Positions 8,552 through 16,690 of a DNA stretch of 52,276 nt are shown piece after piece (the stretch's first letter is position 1; each line of letters starts with the position of its first letter). The notes under the pieces are model-generated. The model ran no database searches and was not told where the DNA came from. It was given only the letters and a program-made list of their open reading frames with translations. Both the position numbers and the translations under genes were made by a program. Location of the stretch: the NCBI RefSeq assembly GCF_000159135.1, contig NZ_GG667519.1, positions 481,843 through 534,118 of the forward strand. The letters run 5' to 3'. Source of the stretch: Corynebacterium striatum ATCC 6940 (GTDB taxonomy: Bacteria; Actinomycetota; Actinomycetes; Mycobacteriales; Mycobacteriaceae).

Positions 8552-9664
8552 GTGCCGAAACAAAGTGCGAAGCGCATTAGACGCCGCTTCAAAGCGCGCT
8601 TTATGCCGCAGATTGAGCTGACTTCACAGCCCGACCACGCACTCATTGACGTGATCACTGTTCCGCGTGCGGTCAGCGACAGCCCGTGGAGGCAGCTGGG
8701 CAGCCGCGTGCTGTGGGCTCTAGCGCTTCTGGTTTTTGTCACCGTCGTGGTCTACTTCGATGGCGACGGATATAGCGAGGACCTGTCGCTGCTCGATGCT
8801 TCCTATTACGCAGCGGTCTCCCTGACCACAGTGGGCTATGGTGACATCGTCCCGGTCACGCCGCAAGCTCGCTTCATTAACCTTCTGATTGTCACGCCAG
8901 CCCGCCTGGTCTTCCTTGTTTTGTTGGTCGGCGCAACGTTGTCAGTGCTGACAGACAAAGCACGCCGTACATTTGAAATCCAGAATTGGAGAAAGCAATT
9001 GCGCAACCACACAGTTGTCATCGGTTACGGCACCAAGGGTGCGGGAGCGGTCGCTGCTTTGCTGGCTGATGATGTCCCGGCTTCCCAGATCGTGGTCATC
9101 GATACCAATCGAGCCTCCCTGGCCAACGCAGAGCACCACGGCCTGGTCACCATCTATGGCTCCGGCACCAAGCAGGACGTCCTCCGCATCGCGGGCGTCG
9201 AAAATGCCTCCTCTGTGGTGGTCACACCGTCCACAGACGATACCGCTGTGCTGTGTACGCTGTCGGTCCGCGAGCTGAACTCGAAGGCGAAGATCGTGGC
9301 CTCCGTGCGTGAGTCCGAGAACCGCCACCTGCTGCGCCAGTCCGGTGCCGATTCCGTGGTTACCTCCGCCGAGACCGCCGGCCGCCTGCTTGGTCTTGCC
9401 ACCGTGACGCCGACCGTGGTGGAGATGATGGAAGACCTGCTCTCCCCGAACGAGGGCTTCTCCGTTGCCGAGCGCCCCGTGCGCGAATTTGAGGTTGGCT
9501 CCAACCCACGCCACCTCGCTGACATCGTGCTCGCTGTGCTGCGAAACAACGAGCTACACCGCGTCGATACCGCCGATGCTTACTCGCTTAAGCCTGGCGA
9601 CCGCCTGCTCTACATCAAGCACGAGATGGAGCAAGCCAACGAAGAAGAGGACGAAGAAGAATAG
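8552..9664 (+). CDS. Two-TM potassium channel with RCK (TrkA-N) domain
   Basis: This 370-residue protein has a basic cytoplasmic N-terminus, TM1 (ALALLVFVTVVVYF, near residue 55), a pore loop with selectivity filter TTVGYGD near residue 92, TM2 (VFLVLLVGATLSVL), then a cytoplasmic RCK domain with a Rossmann start (HTVVIGYGTKGAGAVA) and a very acidic tail. It is the orthologue by position and design of the channel between adnB and nudC in mycobacteria and of C. glutamicum CglK, linked to potassium and pH homeostasis. The start is GTG at 8552 with AAAGGAAG 11 nt upstream. An in-frame GTG at 8945 precedes the RCK domain and could start a soluble RCK product. The stop overlaps the nudC start by one base. 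Confidence 0.9.
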   Translation: MPKQSAKRIRRRFKARFMPQIELTSQPDHALIDVITVPRAVSDSPWRQLGSRVLWALALLVFVTVVVYFDGDGYSEDLSLLDASYYAAVSLTTVGYGDIVPVTPQARFINLLIVTPARLVFLVLLVGATLSVLTDKARRTFEIQNWRKQLRNHTVVIGYGTKGAGAVAALLADDVPASQIVVIDTNRASLANAEHHGLVTIYGSGTKQDVLRIAGVENASSVVVTPSTDDTAVLCTLSVRELNSKAKIVASVRESENRHLLRQSGADSVVTSAETAGRLLGLATVTPTVVEMMEDLLSPNEGFSVAERPVREFEVGSNPRHLADIVLAVLRNNELHRVDTADAYSLKPGDRLLYIKHEMEQANEEEDEEE

Positions 9665-10383
9665 TGTTTCTGCCTATCACCGAGACCAACCGCGTACCAG
9701 TTGATTCCCAAGGCGCCCCGGTCTTGGTCGCAGAACCAACCGGCCCCATCCTCGTTGAGGTAGGGGCCTTTCAGGCTTTTTCGATGCCCGAGGAACAGGC
9801 CAAAGTGTTAGGAACGCTGCGTGATGCCACATTCTTCGCCGACCACCCTGAGATCCTCAAAGCCATCCACTTGGTGCGCAATCGTCGAGAGCTGCGCTTC
9901 GACCCACGAACCGGACGGGAACTGGAGTATCCTGCCCCGGGCGTCGTCGGGCGCGATGCCCACAACGAGCACCGAATTGTGTTTCCCCGCCTTGACCCCG
10001 CAGTGATTGGAATCATCCACCTAGCCGGCACGGACAAGATTCTGTTGGCCAAGAATCGGATGCGTAATAGCTTTTATTCGCTCATCGCCGGCTACGTCGA
10101 TGCTGGAGAGAACCTCGAGGAGGCTTTCACCCGGGAGGCCCTTGAGGAGACCGGAATGCGCGTGCGCGAGGTGCGCTACTGGGGCTCACAACCCTGGCCC
10201 CCAAGCGGCTCGCTTATGGTGGGCTTTTCCGCGGTCACGGACGATGTCCGGGCCGTTTGCGATACTGATGGGGAATTGGAAGAGACCCGTTGGGTTAGCC
10301 GGGCTGAGTTGCCTGAGCTGACCATTGCCCGGAAGGGCTCGATTGCACACACGATGATTATGGAGTGGTACCACGGTGAATAG
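9664..10383 (+). CDS. nudC: NAD(H) pyrophosphatase (Nudix), zinc-site-free
   Basis: This 239-residue Nudix hydrolase cleaves NADH (and possibly the NAD cap of RNA) to NMNH and AMP. It carries the Nudix box GYVDAGENLEEAFTREALEE at about residues 142-161 and the NADH-specific SQPWP motif followed by GSLMVGF. E. coli NudC carries a four-Cys zinc ribbon between its N-terminal and Nudix domains. Here that region (FDPRTGRELEYPAP... to VFPRLDPAVIG) keeps the PR(x)DPAVIG strand but has none of the cysteines, so the zinc site has been lost. The GTG start overlaps the channel stop, and the 3' end overlaps uvrD2 by 8 nt, suggesting one transcript. Confidence 0.88.
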   Translation: MFLPITETNRVPVDSQGAPVLVAEPTGPILVEVGAFQAFSMPEEQAKVLGTLRDATFFADHPEILKAIHLVRNRRELRFDPRTGRELEYPAPGVVGRDAHNEHRIVFPRLDPAVIGIIHLAGTDKILLAKNRMRNSFYSLIAGYVDAGENLEEAFTREALEETGMRVREVRYWGSQPWPPSGSLMVGFSAVTDDVRAVCDTDGELEETRWVSRAELPELTIARKGSIAHTMIMEWYHGE

Positions 10384-12430
10384 GCCGGATTTGTCCCTGT
10401 TGGATGAGGACCAACGCGCTGCCGCGACCGCCCCACGCGGACCGGTATGCATCTTGGCGGGTGCCGGTACAGGTAAGACGCGTACCGTGACCTACCGCAT
10501 CGCCAACATGGTGGACCAGGGCTTCGTTAGTCCGCAGCGCATCCTCGCCGTCACTTTCACCACGCGTGCGGCGGGGGAGATGCGCGATCGCCTCAACCAG
10601 ATGGGCGTCGGTGGCGTGCAAGCCCAGACCTTTCACGCGGCGGCGCGTCGCCAGCTGCGCTACTTCTGGCCACAGGTCGCAGGCGACCTTCCATGGGAGC
10701 TGTTGGATAACAAGTTTTCCGTGGTCGCGCGGGCTGTGCGTTCACTGAACTTGGACAATTCCAAGGACTCGATTCGTGACTACTTGAGCGAGATCGAGTG
10801 GGCCAAGTCTTCTCTCATTGGTGCCGATTCTTATCCGGAGGTCATCGCCACCACCGACCGTGAAGCACCCACAGATCCTGCGAAAGTGGCGGAGGTCTTT
10901 CGGCGTTACGAGCAGCTCAAGTCCACGCAGGACCGCATGTTCTTAGACTTCGACGACCTCCTCATGCATATCGCCGGGGCAATCGAGAACGTGCCCTCGG
11001 TAGCCGAGGTCTTCCGCGAGCAGTACCGCACCTTCGTCGTTGACGAGTACCAGGACGTCACGCCCTTGCAGCAGCGGGTCCTCAATGCGTGGTTGGGAGA
11101 CCGAGACGATCTCACAGTGGTCGGTGACGCCAACCAGACGATTTACTCCTTCAACGGCGCTTCGCCGGACTACCTGCTCAACTTCTCTCGCACGTATCCC
11201 AATGCGACCATCGTGAAGCTTCAGCGAGACTACCGTTCCACGCCACAGGTCACGGATTTGGCTAACCGCGTCATCGCTAAAGCTACGGGTCGCGCGGCGG
11301 GAACCCGCCTGGAGCTGCAGGGTATGCGCGATCCCGGTCCTGAACCCACGTTCAAGGCCTATGAGTCGGAAGAGATCGAGGCGAAGGAAGTAGCAGGCCA
11401 GATCCTGACACTCCTCAACAAAGGTGTGAAAGCATCAGAGATCGCCGTGCTCTACCGCATTAACGCGCAGTCGGAGCAGTTTGAGCAAGCGCTTGCCGAC
11501 GCCGGCATTGTCTACCAGGTCCGCGGTGGTGAAGGGTTCTTCCGTAGGCCGGAGATCCTCGAAGCCATTCGCGTCCTCATCGCGGCTACTCGCCGTGATG
11601 ACCTGCCAGCAGACCCGGTGGCGATCGCGCGCGCCGCGTTCGTCGAGTTGGGACTTACTCCTACCGAGCCGCAGGGTGCGCAGGCGCGTGAGCGCTGGCA
11701 GTCTCTCAATGCGTTGGTGGATCTCATTGCGCAGATCGTGAACGACCACGAAGGAATCGATCTCAACGGGGTCCTCGGCGAGCTGCATCGTCGCTCCGAA
11801 AACAAACAGAATCCCACGATGGAAGGTGTCACCCTCGCCACCATCCACGCAGCTAAGGGCCTGGAATGGGATGCGGTCTTTCTGGTTGGGCTCACTGAGA
11901 AGCTCATGCCCATCAACTACGCCATCAAGGCGGGCGACGAGCAGGTGGAAGAAGAACGCCGCCTGTTCTACGTGGGCATTACCCGTGCACGTGAGCACCT
12001 TGCATTGTCGTGGGCCTTGGCTAAGACGACGGGCTCGCGTGCCTCGCGCGAGCGCACCCGCTTCTTGGATGGATTGGTGCCGGGGATCGAGGAAACGCCA
12101 GGCAGCGGGCGCCGGTACCGCCAGCGCAAGTGCCGAATTTGCTCGGCTGAGTTGACGAGCCCTGCTGAGAAAGTTCTGGGCCGACACGAGTATTGCGAGT
12201 ATGAGGGCGATGAAGAGGTCTTCTCCGCGCTGCGCGCCTGGCGCGCGAAGACCGCTCGCGAAGCGAAGGTTCCGGCCTACGTGATTTTCTCCGACGCCAC
12301 GCTGCAGGCGATTTCAGAAGCCCTGCCAGCAAGTGAGGCCGAGCTGCTCGACATCTCGGGCGTGGGGCCCTCGAAGCTGGAGCGTTATGGCGCGGAGGTC
12401 CTGCAAATCATCGCTGCGTTGCGTTCCTAA
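10376..12430 (+). CDS. uvrD2: UvrD2 DNA helicase with zinc module and HRDC domain
   Basis: This 684-residue SF1A helicase has LAGAGTGKTRTV (Walker A, near 28), FVVDEYQDVTPLQQ (Walker B), VVGDANQTIYSFNGA, TIHAAKGLEWDAVFLVG and RRLFYVGITRAREHL. The C-terminal part has the UvrD2 hallmark metal module and an HRDC domain (from about residue 610, with ISGVGPSKLERYG). The module is CRIC-x14-HEYC: the second pair is HxxC where M. tuberculosis UvrD2, as I recall it, has CxxC, so a CCHC zinc site is likely. UvrD2 is a 3'-5' helicase with a repair role and is essential in mycobacteria. The GTG start lies inside the end of nudC. Convergent with the next gene; 12431-12624 contains the palindrome CCCAGGCCTGGG but no clear terminator. 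Confidence 0.92.
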   Translation: MNRPDLSLLDEDQRAAATAPRGPVCILAGAGTGKTRTVTYRIANMVDQGFVSPQRILAVTFTTRAAGEMRDRLNQMGVGGVQAQTFHAAARRQLRYFWPQVAGDLPWELLDNKFSVVARAVRSLNLDNSKDSIRDYLSEIEWAKSSLIGADSYPEVIATTDREAPTDPAKVAEVFRRYEQLKSTQDRMFLDFDDLLMHIAGAIENVPSVAEVFREQYRTFVVDEYQDVTPLQQRVLNAWLGDRDDLTVVGDANQTIYSFNGASPDYLLNFSRTYPNATIVKLQRDYRSTPQVTDLANRVIAKATGRAAGTRLELQGMRDPGPEPTFKAYESEEIEAKEVAGQILTLLNKGVKASEIAVLYRINAQSEQFEQALADAGIVYQVRGGEGFFRRPEILEAIRVLIAATRRDDLPADPVAIARAAFVELGLTPTEPQGAQARERWQSLNALVDLIAQIVNDHEGIDLNGVLGELHRRSENKQNPTMEGVTLATIHAAKGLEWDAVFLVGLTEKLMPINYAIKAGDEQVEEERRLFYVGITRAREHLALSWALAKTTGSRASRERTRFLDGLVPGIEETPGSGRRYRQRKCRICSAELTSPAEKVLGRHEYCEYEGDEEVFSALRAWRAKTAREAKVPAYVIFSDATLQAISEALPASEAELLDISGVGPSKLERYGAEVLQIIAALRS

Positions 12431-12624
12431 TCGCGGCCGCACGGGAGCCTGTGCTGCCGTCCACCGCAAATACCCAGACCTGGGAACCCAGAACCCAAGG
12501 TCGCGGAAAAGCGTGCCAAGCGCCCAAGCGATCGCGACCAGCAGGACTGGGGGCCCAGGCCTGGGGATTTAGGAAAGTCCGCACGTGGCCCCTGTGCGAG
12601 CGCGGCTTGGACCGGCGCATAGCG

Positions 12625-13491
12625 CTACCGATTGCGTTTCGTTTCGAAGCAATAGGGGCACTTCGGGTGCTCGATAACTAGCCGGTATTGGTGATGCCCG
12701 TAGAGGTCCACCTCAAGCTGCTCGCCCGGCATCACCCGCGAGCTTTTCGCACCAGGCGGCGACGGCCAGCCAGCAAGACGCCTGACCAACACCGCGGACT
12801 GTACCGCCACTGCCTGCGCCACAAGGTCATCGGTGTTTCTGTCTGCATCAGCCAGCTGGCTGACCACTTGGTGCCATTGCCCATCCACGTCGATGCGGTG
12901 TAGATGCGCGCACATGGGGCAGGGGCCGCGGCCGTCGACGTGCACAGGCCCAATGACTCCGCGCGAATCGACCAGCGAGACCGGCAGGAATGTGCCCTTG
13001 CACTTGCTGAGTGCAGCAGCGAGGTTCACGGGTTCATGCAGCATGTCAGCCGCGACAACAGGGAAGTGCTCACTGACGCTTGCGATGTAGGAATACATAT
13101 TCTCTGATTCCAGCGGATTGCGCAGGATGAATCCAGCATTATGAAATACCGTGCGCAGAGTTTGCGCCAGTGCACTGGAACCCAACACCACCACGCTTTG
13201 ACGCGGTTGCTCCGGCCAGAGGATGTTGTAACAGATGAGGTCTTCAATGAGCGTGCGCGCAGCCGCATCGTCCATACCCGCGCGGACCAGAAGCCGCTCA
13301 ACGCTCTCTCGAGTCATCGGCTTACTAAGGAGGTTTAAGGCCTCAACAATCTGCATTTCTACCTCGACGACTCCCACTCGCGTGGCATCCATCCCGAACT
13401 GGATCACCCCAGGCTCGCGTTCCACCACGGCAACTCCCGGCGCGAGTGAATAAGTTGTCATCGTTGAGACAGCGTGCGTTTCCCCTGCCAT
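12625..13491 (-). CDS. ThiF/cyclodehydratase-like conserved protein
   Basis: This 288-residue protein resembles the actinobacterial conserved proteins annotated as cyclodehydratase or TOMM leader-binding, found near uvrD2. An N-terminal winged-helix-like part (GVIQFGMDATRVGVVEV, then a segment on MTRESVERLLVRAGM) precedes a Rossmann-like stretch (SVVVLGSSALAQTLRTVF). Two Cys pairs (CPMC near 200 and CPYC near the end) probably bind one zinc. I see no precursor peptide, YcaO or dehydrogenase gene nearby and no ThiF catalytic adenylation motif, so a role in peptide modification is only a family label. The start has a strong ribosome site (AGGGGGAAAGC before ATG). It is divergent from the metalloprotease gene at 13550 by 58 bp. 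Confidence 0.6.
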   Translation of the reverse strand: MAGETHAVSTMTTYSLAPGVAVVEREPGVIQFGMDATRVGVVEVEMQIVEALNLLSKPMTRESVERLLVRAGMDDAAARTLIEDLICYNILWPEQPRQSVVVLGSSALAQTLRTVFHNAGFILRNPLESENMYSYIASVSEHFPVVAADMLHEPVNLAAALSKCKGTFLPVSLVDSRGVIGPVHVDGRGPCPMCAHLHRIDVDGQWHQVVSQLADADRNTDDLVAQAVAVQSAVLVRRLAGWPSPPGAKSSRVMPGEQLEVDLYGHHQYRLVIEHPKCPYCFETKRNR

Positions 13492-13549
13492 GCTTTCCCC
13501 CTAAAGCTGTGCGCGTGAGAATATTCCAACACAAGTACAATCACCTGTC

Positions 13550-14068
13550 ATGTCGAATCAACAGCCCGCCCGCGAGTCCGCCCCAGAAGTGCGCGTGATT
13601 CGCTCCGCCAAGCGCAAGCGCACAATCCAAGCACGCATGGTAGACGGGGTATTGGAAGTTCGCATTCCGGCCTGGATGTCTGCCAAGGAAGAACAGAAAG
13701 CGGTCACGGATATGCTCGCCCGTGTTGAACGCAAGCACACCTCGTCGCGGCGTTCCGATGCAGATCTGGAAGAACGCGCCGCGGAACTCAACAAGCTTTA
13801 CCTAGGTGGCCAGGCCAAGGTGGGTTCCATCCGGTGGGTCAGCAATCAGAACTCGCGCTGGGGCAGCTGTACGACGTCCACTGGAGACATCCGGATCACG
13901 GATCGGCTCAAGGACGTGCCGGAGTATGTCCTCGATTCCGTCATCATCCATGAGCTCACGCACACATTTATCCCCGGGCACGGGCCGCGCTTTTGGGAGT
14001 GGGCAGATCGCGCGCCAAAGGCGGAACGGGCCAAGGGATACTTAGAGGCCTACCAGCGCTTTGGCTGA
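13550..14068 (+). CDS. YgjP/DUF45-type metal-dependent hydrolase
   Basis: This 172-residue protein of the DUF45 (YgjP-like, SprT-related) family shows the typical WGSCTT stretch (NSRWGSCTTSTGDIRI) and a zinc motif HELTH near residue 134, with a further His in PGHGPRFW. The N-terminal EVRVIRSAKRKRTIQARMVDG is the usual family start. The family is described as zinc peptidases, and E. coli YgjP has been linked to UTP hydrolysis; the natural substrate here is unknown. It starts 58 bp from the divergent upstream gene, and its 3' end forms part of a hairpin shared with the convergent DUF2342 gene. Confidence 0.85.
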   Translation: MSNQQPARESAPEVRVIRSAKRKRTIQARMVDGVLEVRIPAWMSAKEEQKAVTDMLARVERKHTSSRRSDADLEERAAELNKLYLGGQAKVGSIRWVSNQNSRWGSCTTSTGDIRITDRLKDVPEYVLDSVIIHELTHTFIPGHGPRFWEWADRAPKAERAKGYLEAYQRFG

Positions 14069-14079
14069 TAGGCCTCTAA
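14042..14079. terminator. Bidirectional hairpin between convergent genes
   Basis: TTAGAGGCCTA (14042-14052) pairs perfectly with TAGGCCTCTAA (14069-14079) over a 16-nt loop. The left arm lies inside the last codons of the DUF45 gene, so the coding end doubles as a terminator arm for both convergent genes. Only short A/T tails follow. Confidence 0.65.
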
Positions 14080-14100
14080 AAGAGCAGCGGTGCGGCGAGA

Positions 14101-15501
14101 TTACTTCTCGGATTCGGGGCCGTTAGGACCGTCGGTCTCGTCGCTTCCGTCCTGCGTATCCTTGCCGTCTTGCTCGCGAAGCATTTCTTCCAGCTTGGCA
14201 AACTCTTCTTCGAAGCCGGAATCGGGGGCGTCGTCAAGCAGGCTATCGATGAACGAAGCAGGGTTGTCGATTTGCTCTGCGGTAGGCAGGAAGTCTGGGT
14301 GGTCCCAGGCCTTGTCGCGCTTTTCGGCGCCAACCGCGACGGTGGTGCGGCGCCACAGCTCCGCAGCGGCGTCGACCTTTGGGGCGGAGAGCTCAATGCC
14401 CACGACCTTGGAGATGGCCTGCTCCGCGGAACCGCCCGTAGCGCGGCGGTGTGCCCATGCCTCATTCATGGTAGAGGTGGACGGGATACGCTCGCCCAGC
14501 GCTTCATTGACCACGTGGTCAACCCAGCCCTCGACCAGAGCAAGCAGCGTTTCTAGGCGGGAGACCGCACCTGCGTTGCGGGAGGTGATGCGCGGGGTGA
14601 GGTCCATCCCCTGCAGCTTGCTCATCGCGTCCTGGATAGCTTGTGGGTCGCCGGACTCCAGGTTGAGCTCGCGGGTGGCTTCCTCGATGTGGGAAGTGTC
14701 AATGACCAGGCCGATGGCGTATTCCTCGACAGAGGAGACCAAGCGCTCCACCAGCCATGGAACGTGTTTAAACAGGCGCTGGCGGGCGGCCTCACGCGCG
14801 CCGATGTAGACCAGAATCTCCTGGCCTGGAACGTTGAGGTCGCGGGCGATCTTCTGGATGTTGTGCGGCAGCAGAGCCGTGGTGCCGGCAGGGGAGACTG
14901 GCAGACCGAAGTCAGAGCCGGTCAGTGCCTGAGCGGCAAGGTCACCAAGCGCGCGGCCTAGCTGCATACCGAAGTTCATGCCTGACATCTGGTTCATCAT
15001 GTTTGCCATCGGGCCCATCATCTCGCGGGCTTCTTCAGGCATGGACTCCAGCTGCGCGTTGTTCATGTGCTGCGCCACCGGGGTGACCAGGCGCTGCCAC
15101 ATTGGAATGGTTGTCTCCAGCCACTCGGTGGAGTTCCATGCCTTCACTGCACCGGAGGCGGTGGGGAGATCGGTGGCGTCGTCAAGCCATAGCTCCGCCA
15201 AGCGGACGGCCTCTGTGACAGCGTTGATGTCAGCGTCGCTTACTTCTTTGTCAGTCGAAATCTGCTGCAGTGCGATGCGCTTTGCCATCTCGTAGTTGAC
15301 TGGGCCGGCACCTTCCGCGGAGTTCATTGAGGAACCCATGCCGGAGAGCATCTGACCAAATTGGTTCAGGAGATCTCCTAAACCACCGCCTGCGGCGCTT
15401 CCACCGAAGCCGAAGGCGCCAAACGGGTTCTGGTCGCGGCGTGAGTTTTCATCATCGCCGTCGTCGTTATTGGGGAAAGAAAAGCCGAATCCGTTGCTCA
15501 T
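14101..15501 (-). CDS. DUF2342 family putative zinc-dependent hydrolase
   Basis: This 466-residue protein of the actinobacterial DUF2342 (putative hydrolase/zinc metalloprotease) family has a disordered N-terminus rich in Asp, Asn, Gly and Phe (NNDDGDDENS, FGAFGFGGSAAGG), then a helical core with MMGPMANMMNQMSGMNFGMQLGRALG and HNIQKIARDLNVPGQEILVYIGARE, and an acidic tail. Where related proteins carry a His-rich site, this one reads EGWVDHVVNEAL, and I see no intact HExxH, so activity is doubtful. I start it at the ATG at 15501 (MSNGFGF). The frame is open 69 codons further upstream but lacks family-like sequence there and would run into the divergent gene. Confidence 0.75.
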   Translation of the reverse strand: MSNGFGFSFPNNDDGDDENSRRDQNPFGAFGFGGSAAGGGLGDLLNQFGQMLSGMGSSMNSAEGAGPVNYEMAKRIALQQISTDKEVSDADINAVTEAVRLAELWLDDATDLPTASGAVKAWNSTEWLETTIPMWQRLVTPVAQHMNNAQLESMPEEAREMMGPMANMMNQMSGMNFGMQLGRALGDLAAQALTGSDFGLPVSPAGTTALLPHNIQKIARDLNVPGQEILVYIGAREAARQRLFKHVPWLVERLVSSVEEYAIGLVIDTSHIEEATRELNLESGDPQAIQDAMSKLQGMDLTPRITSRNAGAVSRLETLLALVEGWVDHVVNEALGERIPSTSTMNEAWAHRRATGGSAEQAISKVVGIELSAPKVDAAAELWRRTTVAVGAEKRDKAWDHPDFLPTAEQIDNPASFIDSLLDDAPDSGFEEEFAKLEEMLREQDGKDTQDGSDETDGPNGPESEK

Positions 15502-15607
15502 GGGCTCTAATCTACCGGCAGGCGGCGGCTGGATTCCATGAACAACGCAACGCTGACAGCGAACACGAATGAAAACCATAACGAAAAACGTTGTAGGCTG
15601 TTTCATC

Positions 15608-16672
15608 GTGAATTCACCTGAAAATCGTCGACTTCGCACCCTTGCCTGGGGCGCCATCCCCGTCGTAGTGCTCGGTGCTGCATTGAGCATCGACCACATC
15701 CCCGGCACGGATGTTGCTCTGACCGTTCCTTATGCCGCGGAAGGGCCCGGACCCACCGTGGACACTTTGAGCGAGGTCGACGGTACTAAGGTCGTGGATG
15801 TGACTGCTCCCAAGACTTATGAGACCTCGGGACAGCTCAACATGACTACTGTCTCGGTGCGTACCAACATGACGCTGGCGCAGGCCCTGGGTCGGTGGAT
15901 CATGACCGATGACACCCTCGTGCCCATTGATACCGTCATCCCCCAAGGAAAAACGGATGAAGAAGTCAACGAGTCCAACAAGCAGGCTTTTACCCAGTCG
16001 GAGGCCGCGGCAACGGTCGCTGCGATGAACTACCTCAAGGTTCCGGTCAAGATCGTCGTGGCGCAGGTGCTCAAGGACGCGCCGGCCACTGGGGTGGTTA
16101 AAGCCGAAGACATCATTACCTCCGTCGATGGCAAGGACGTCAGCGAGCCGGGCCAGGTCCAAGAGCTCGTGCGTGCCAAGAAACCTGGCGACAGGATGGA
16201 GCTCGGCATCGAGCGCAAGGGCAAAAAGCTCACCGAGGAAATCACCCTTGGTTCCCATCCGGATGATGACAGCGTCGCTTTGCTCGGCATATCCATGACA
16301 TCGCAACCGAAGGAGGACATCAAGGTCCAGTACAACCTCCAGGACATAGGTGGTCCTTCCGCTGGCATGATGTTCACGCTCGCCGTAATCGACAAGCTTT
16401 CCGAAGGCGAGCTCAACGGCGGAAAGTTCGTGGCTGGTACCGGAACGATCAACGAGGACGGCACGGTGGGCCCCATTGGCGGCATCGTTCACAAAGTAGA
16501 AGCTTCCAAACAAGCCGGTGCGGAGCTCTTCCTAGCCCCGGCGGATAACTGCGCGGAGGCCACGAGCCGCGACACTGGCGACATGGTGGTGGCCAAGGTC
16601 GAATCCATCGACGACGCCATCGTGGCCATGGACAACTTTGCCCACGGCAAAAAGGTCGAAACCTGCGGCTAG
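15608..16672 (+). CDS. PDZ and Lon-type (S16) membrane-anchored protease
   Basis: This 354-residue protein (from GTG 15608) resembles the YlbL/Rv3194c family. An N-terminal anchor (AWGAIPVVVLGAALSI) and an extracytoplasmic lead region are followed by a PDZ domain (APATGVVKAEDIITSVDGKD, PGDRMELGIERKG) and a Lon proteolytic domain. The Ser-Lys dyad is visible: Ser in GGPSAGMMFTLAVID and Lys in GGIVHKVEASKQAGA. There is no ATPase domain, so it is an ATP-independent, cell-surface protease. An upstream ATG at 15569 in the same frame would add 13 residues with no ribosome site. It is divergent from the DUF2342 gene by about 106 bp. Confidence 0.88.
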   Translation: MNSPENRRLRTLAWGAIPVVVLGAALSIDHIPGTDVALTVPYAAEGPGPTVDTLSEVDGTKVVDVTAPKTYETSGQLNMTTVSVRTNMTLAQALGRWIMTDDTLVPIDTVIPQGKTDEEVNESNKQAFTQSEAAATVAAMNYLKVPVKIVVAQVLKDAPATGVVKAEDIITSVDGKDVSEPGQVQELVRAKKPGDRMELGIERKGKKLTEEITLGSHPDDDSVALLGISMTSQPKEDIKVQYNLQDIGGPSAGMMFTLAVIDKLSEGELNGGKFVAGTGTINEDGTVGPIGGIVHKVEASKQAGAELFLAPADNCAEATSRDTGDMVVAKVESIDDAIVAMDNFAHGKKVETCG

Positions 16673-16689
16673 ATTAAGCCAGGCCGCAG
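16663..16689. terminator. Hairpin between convergent genes
   Basis: CTGCGGC (16663-16669) pairs with GCCGCAG (16683-16689) over a 13-nt loop, spanning the stop of the Lon-like gene and reaching the end of the convergent lipoprotein gene. It is probably a shared terminator; no strong T-run on the plus side. Confidence 0.5.
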
Positions 16690-16690
16690 A

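Noticed and set aside
12431..12624. GC-rich segment with the palindrome CCCAGGCCTGGG and repeated CCCAGA/CCCAAG words
   Set aside because: Short convergent spacer; no T-run, no clear stem that would qualify as a terminator, and no coding signal.
12625..15501. A ribosomally made, azole-modified peptide cluster around the cyclodehydratase-like gene
   Set aside because: No precursor peptide, YcaO or oxidase gene is nearby; neighbours are unrelated core genes.
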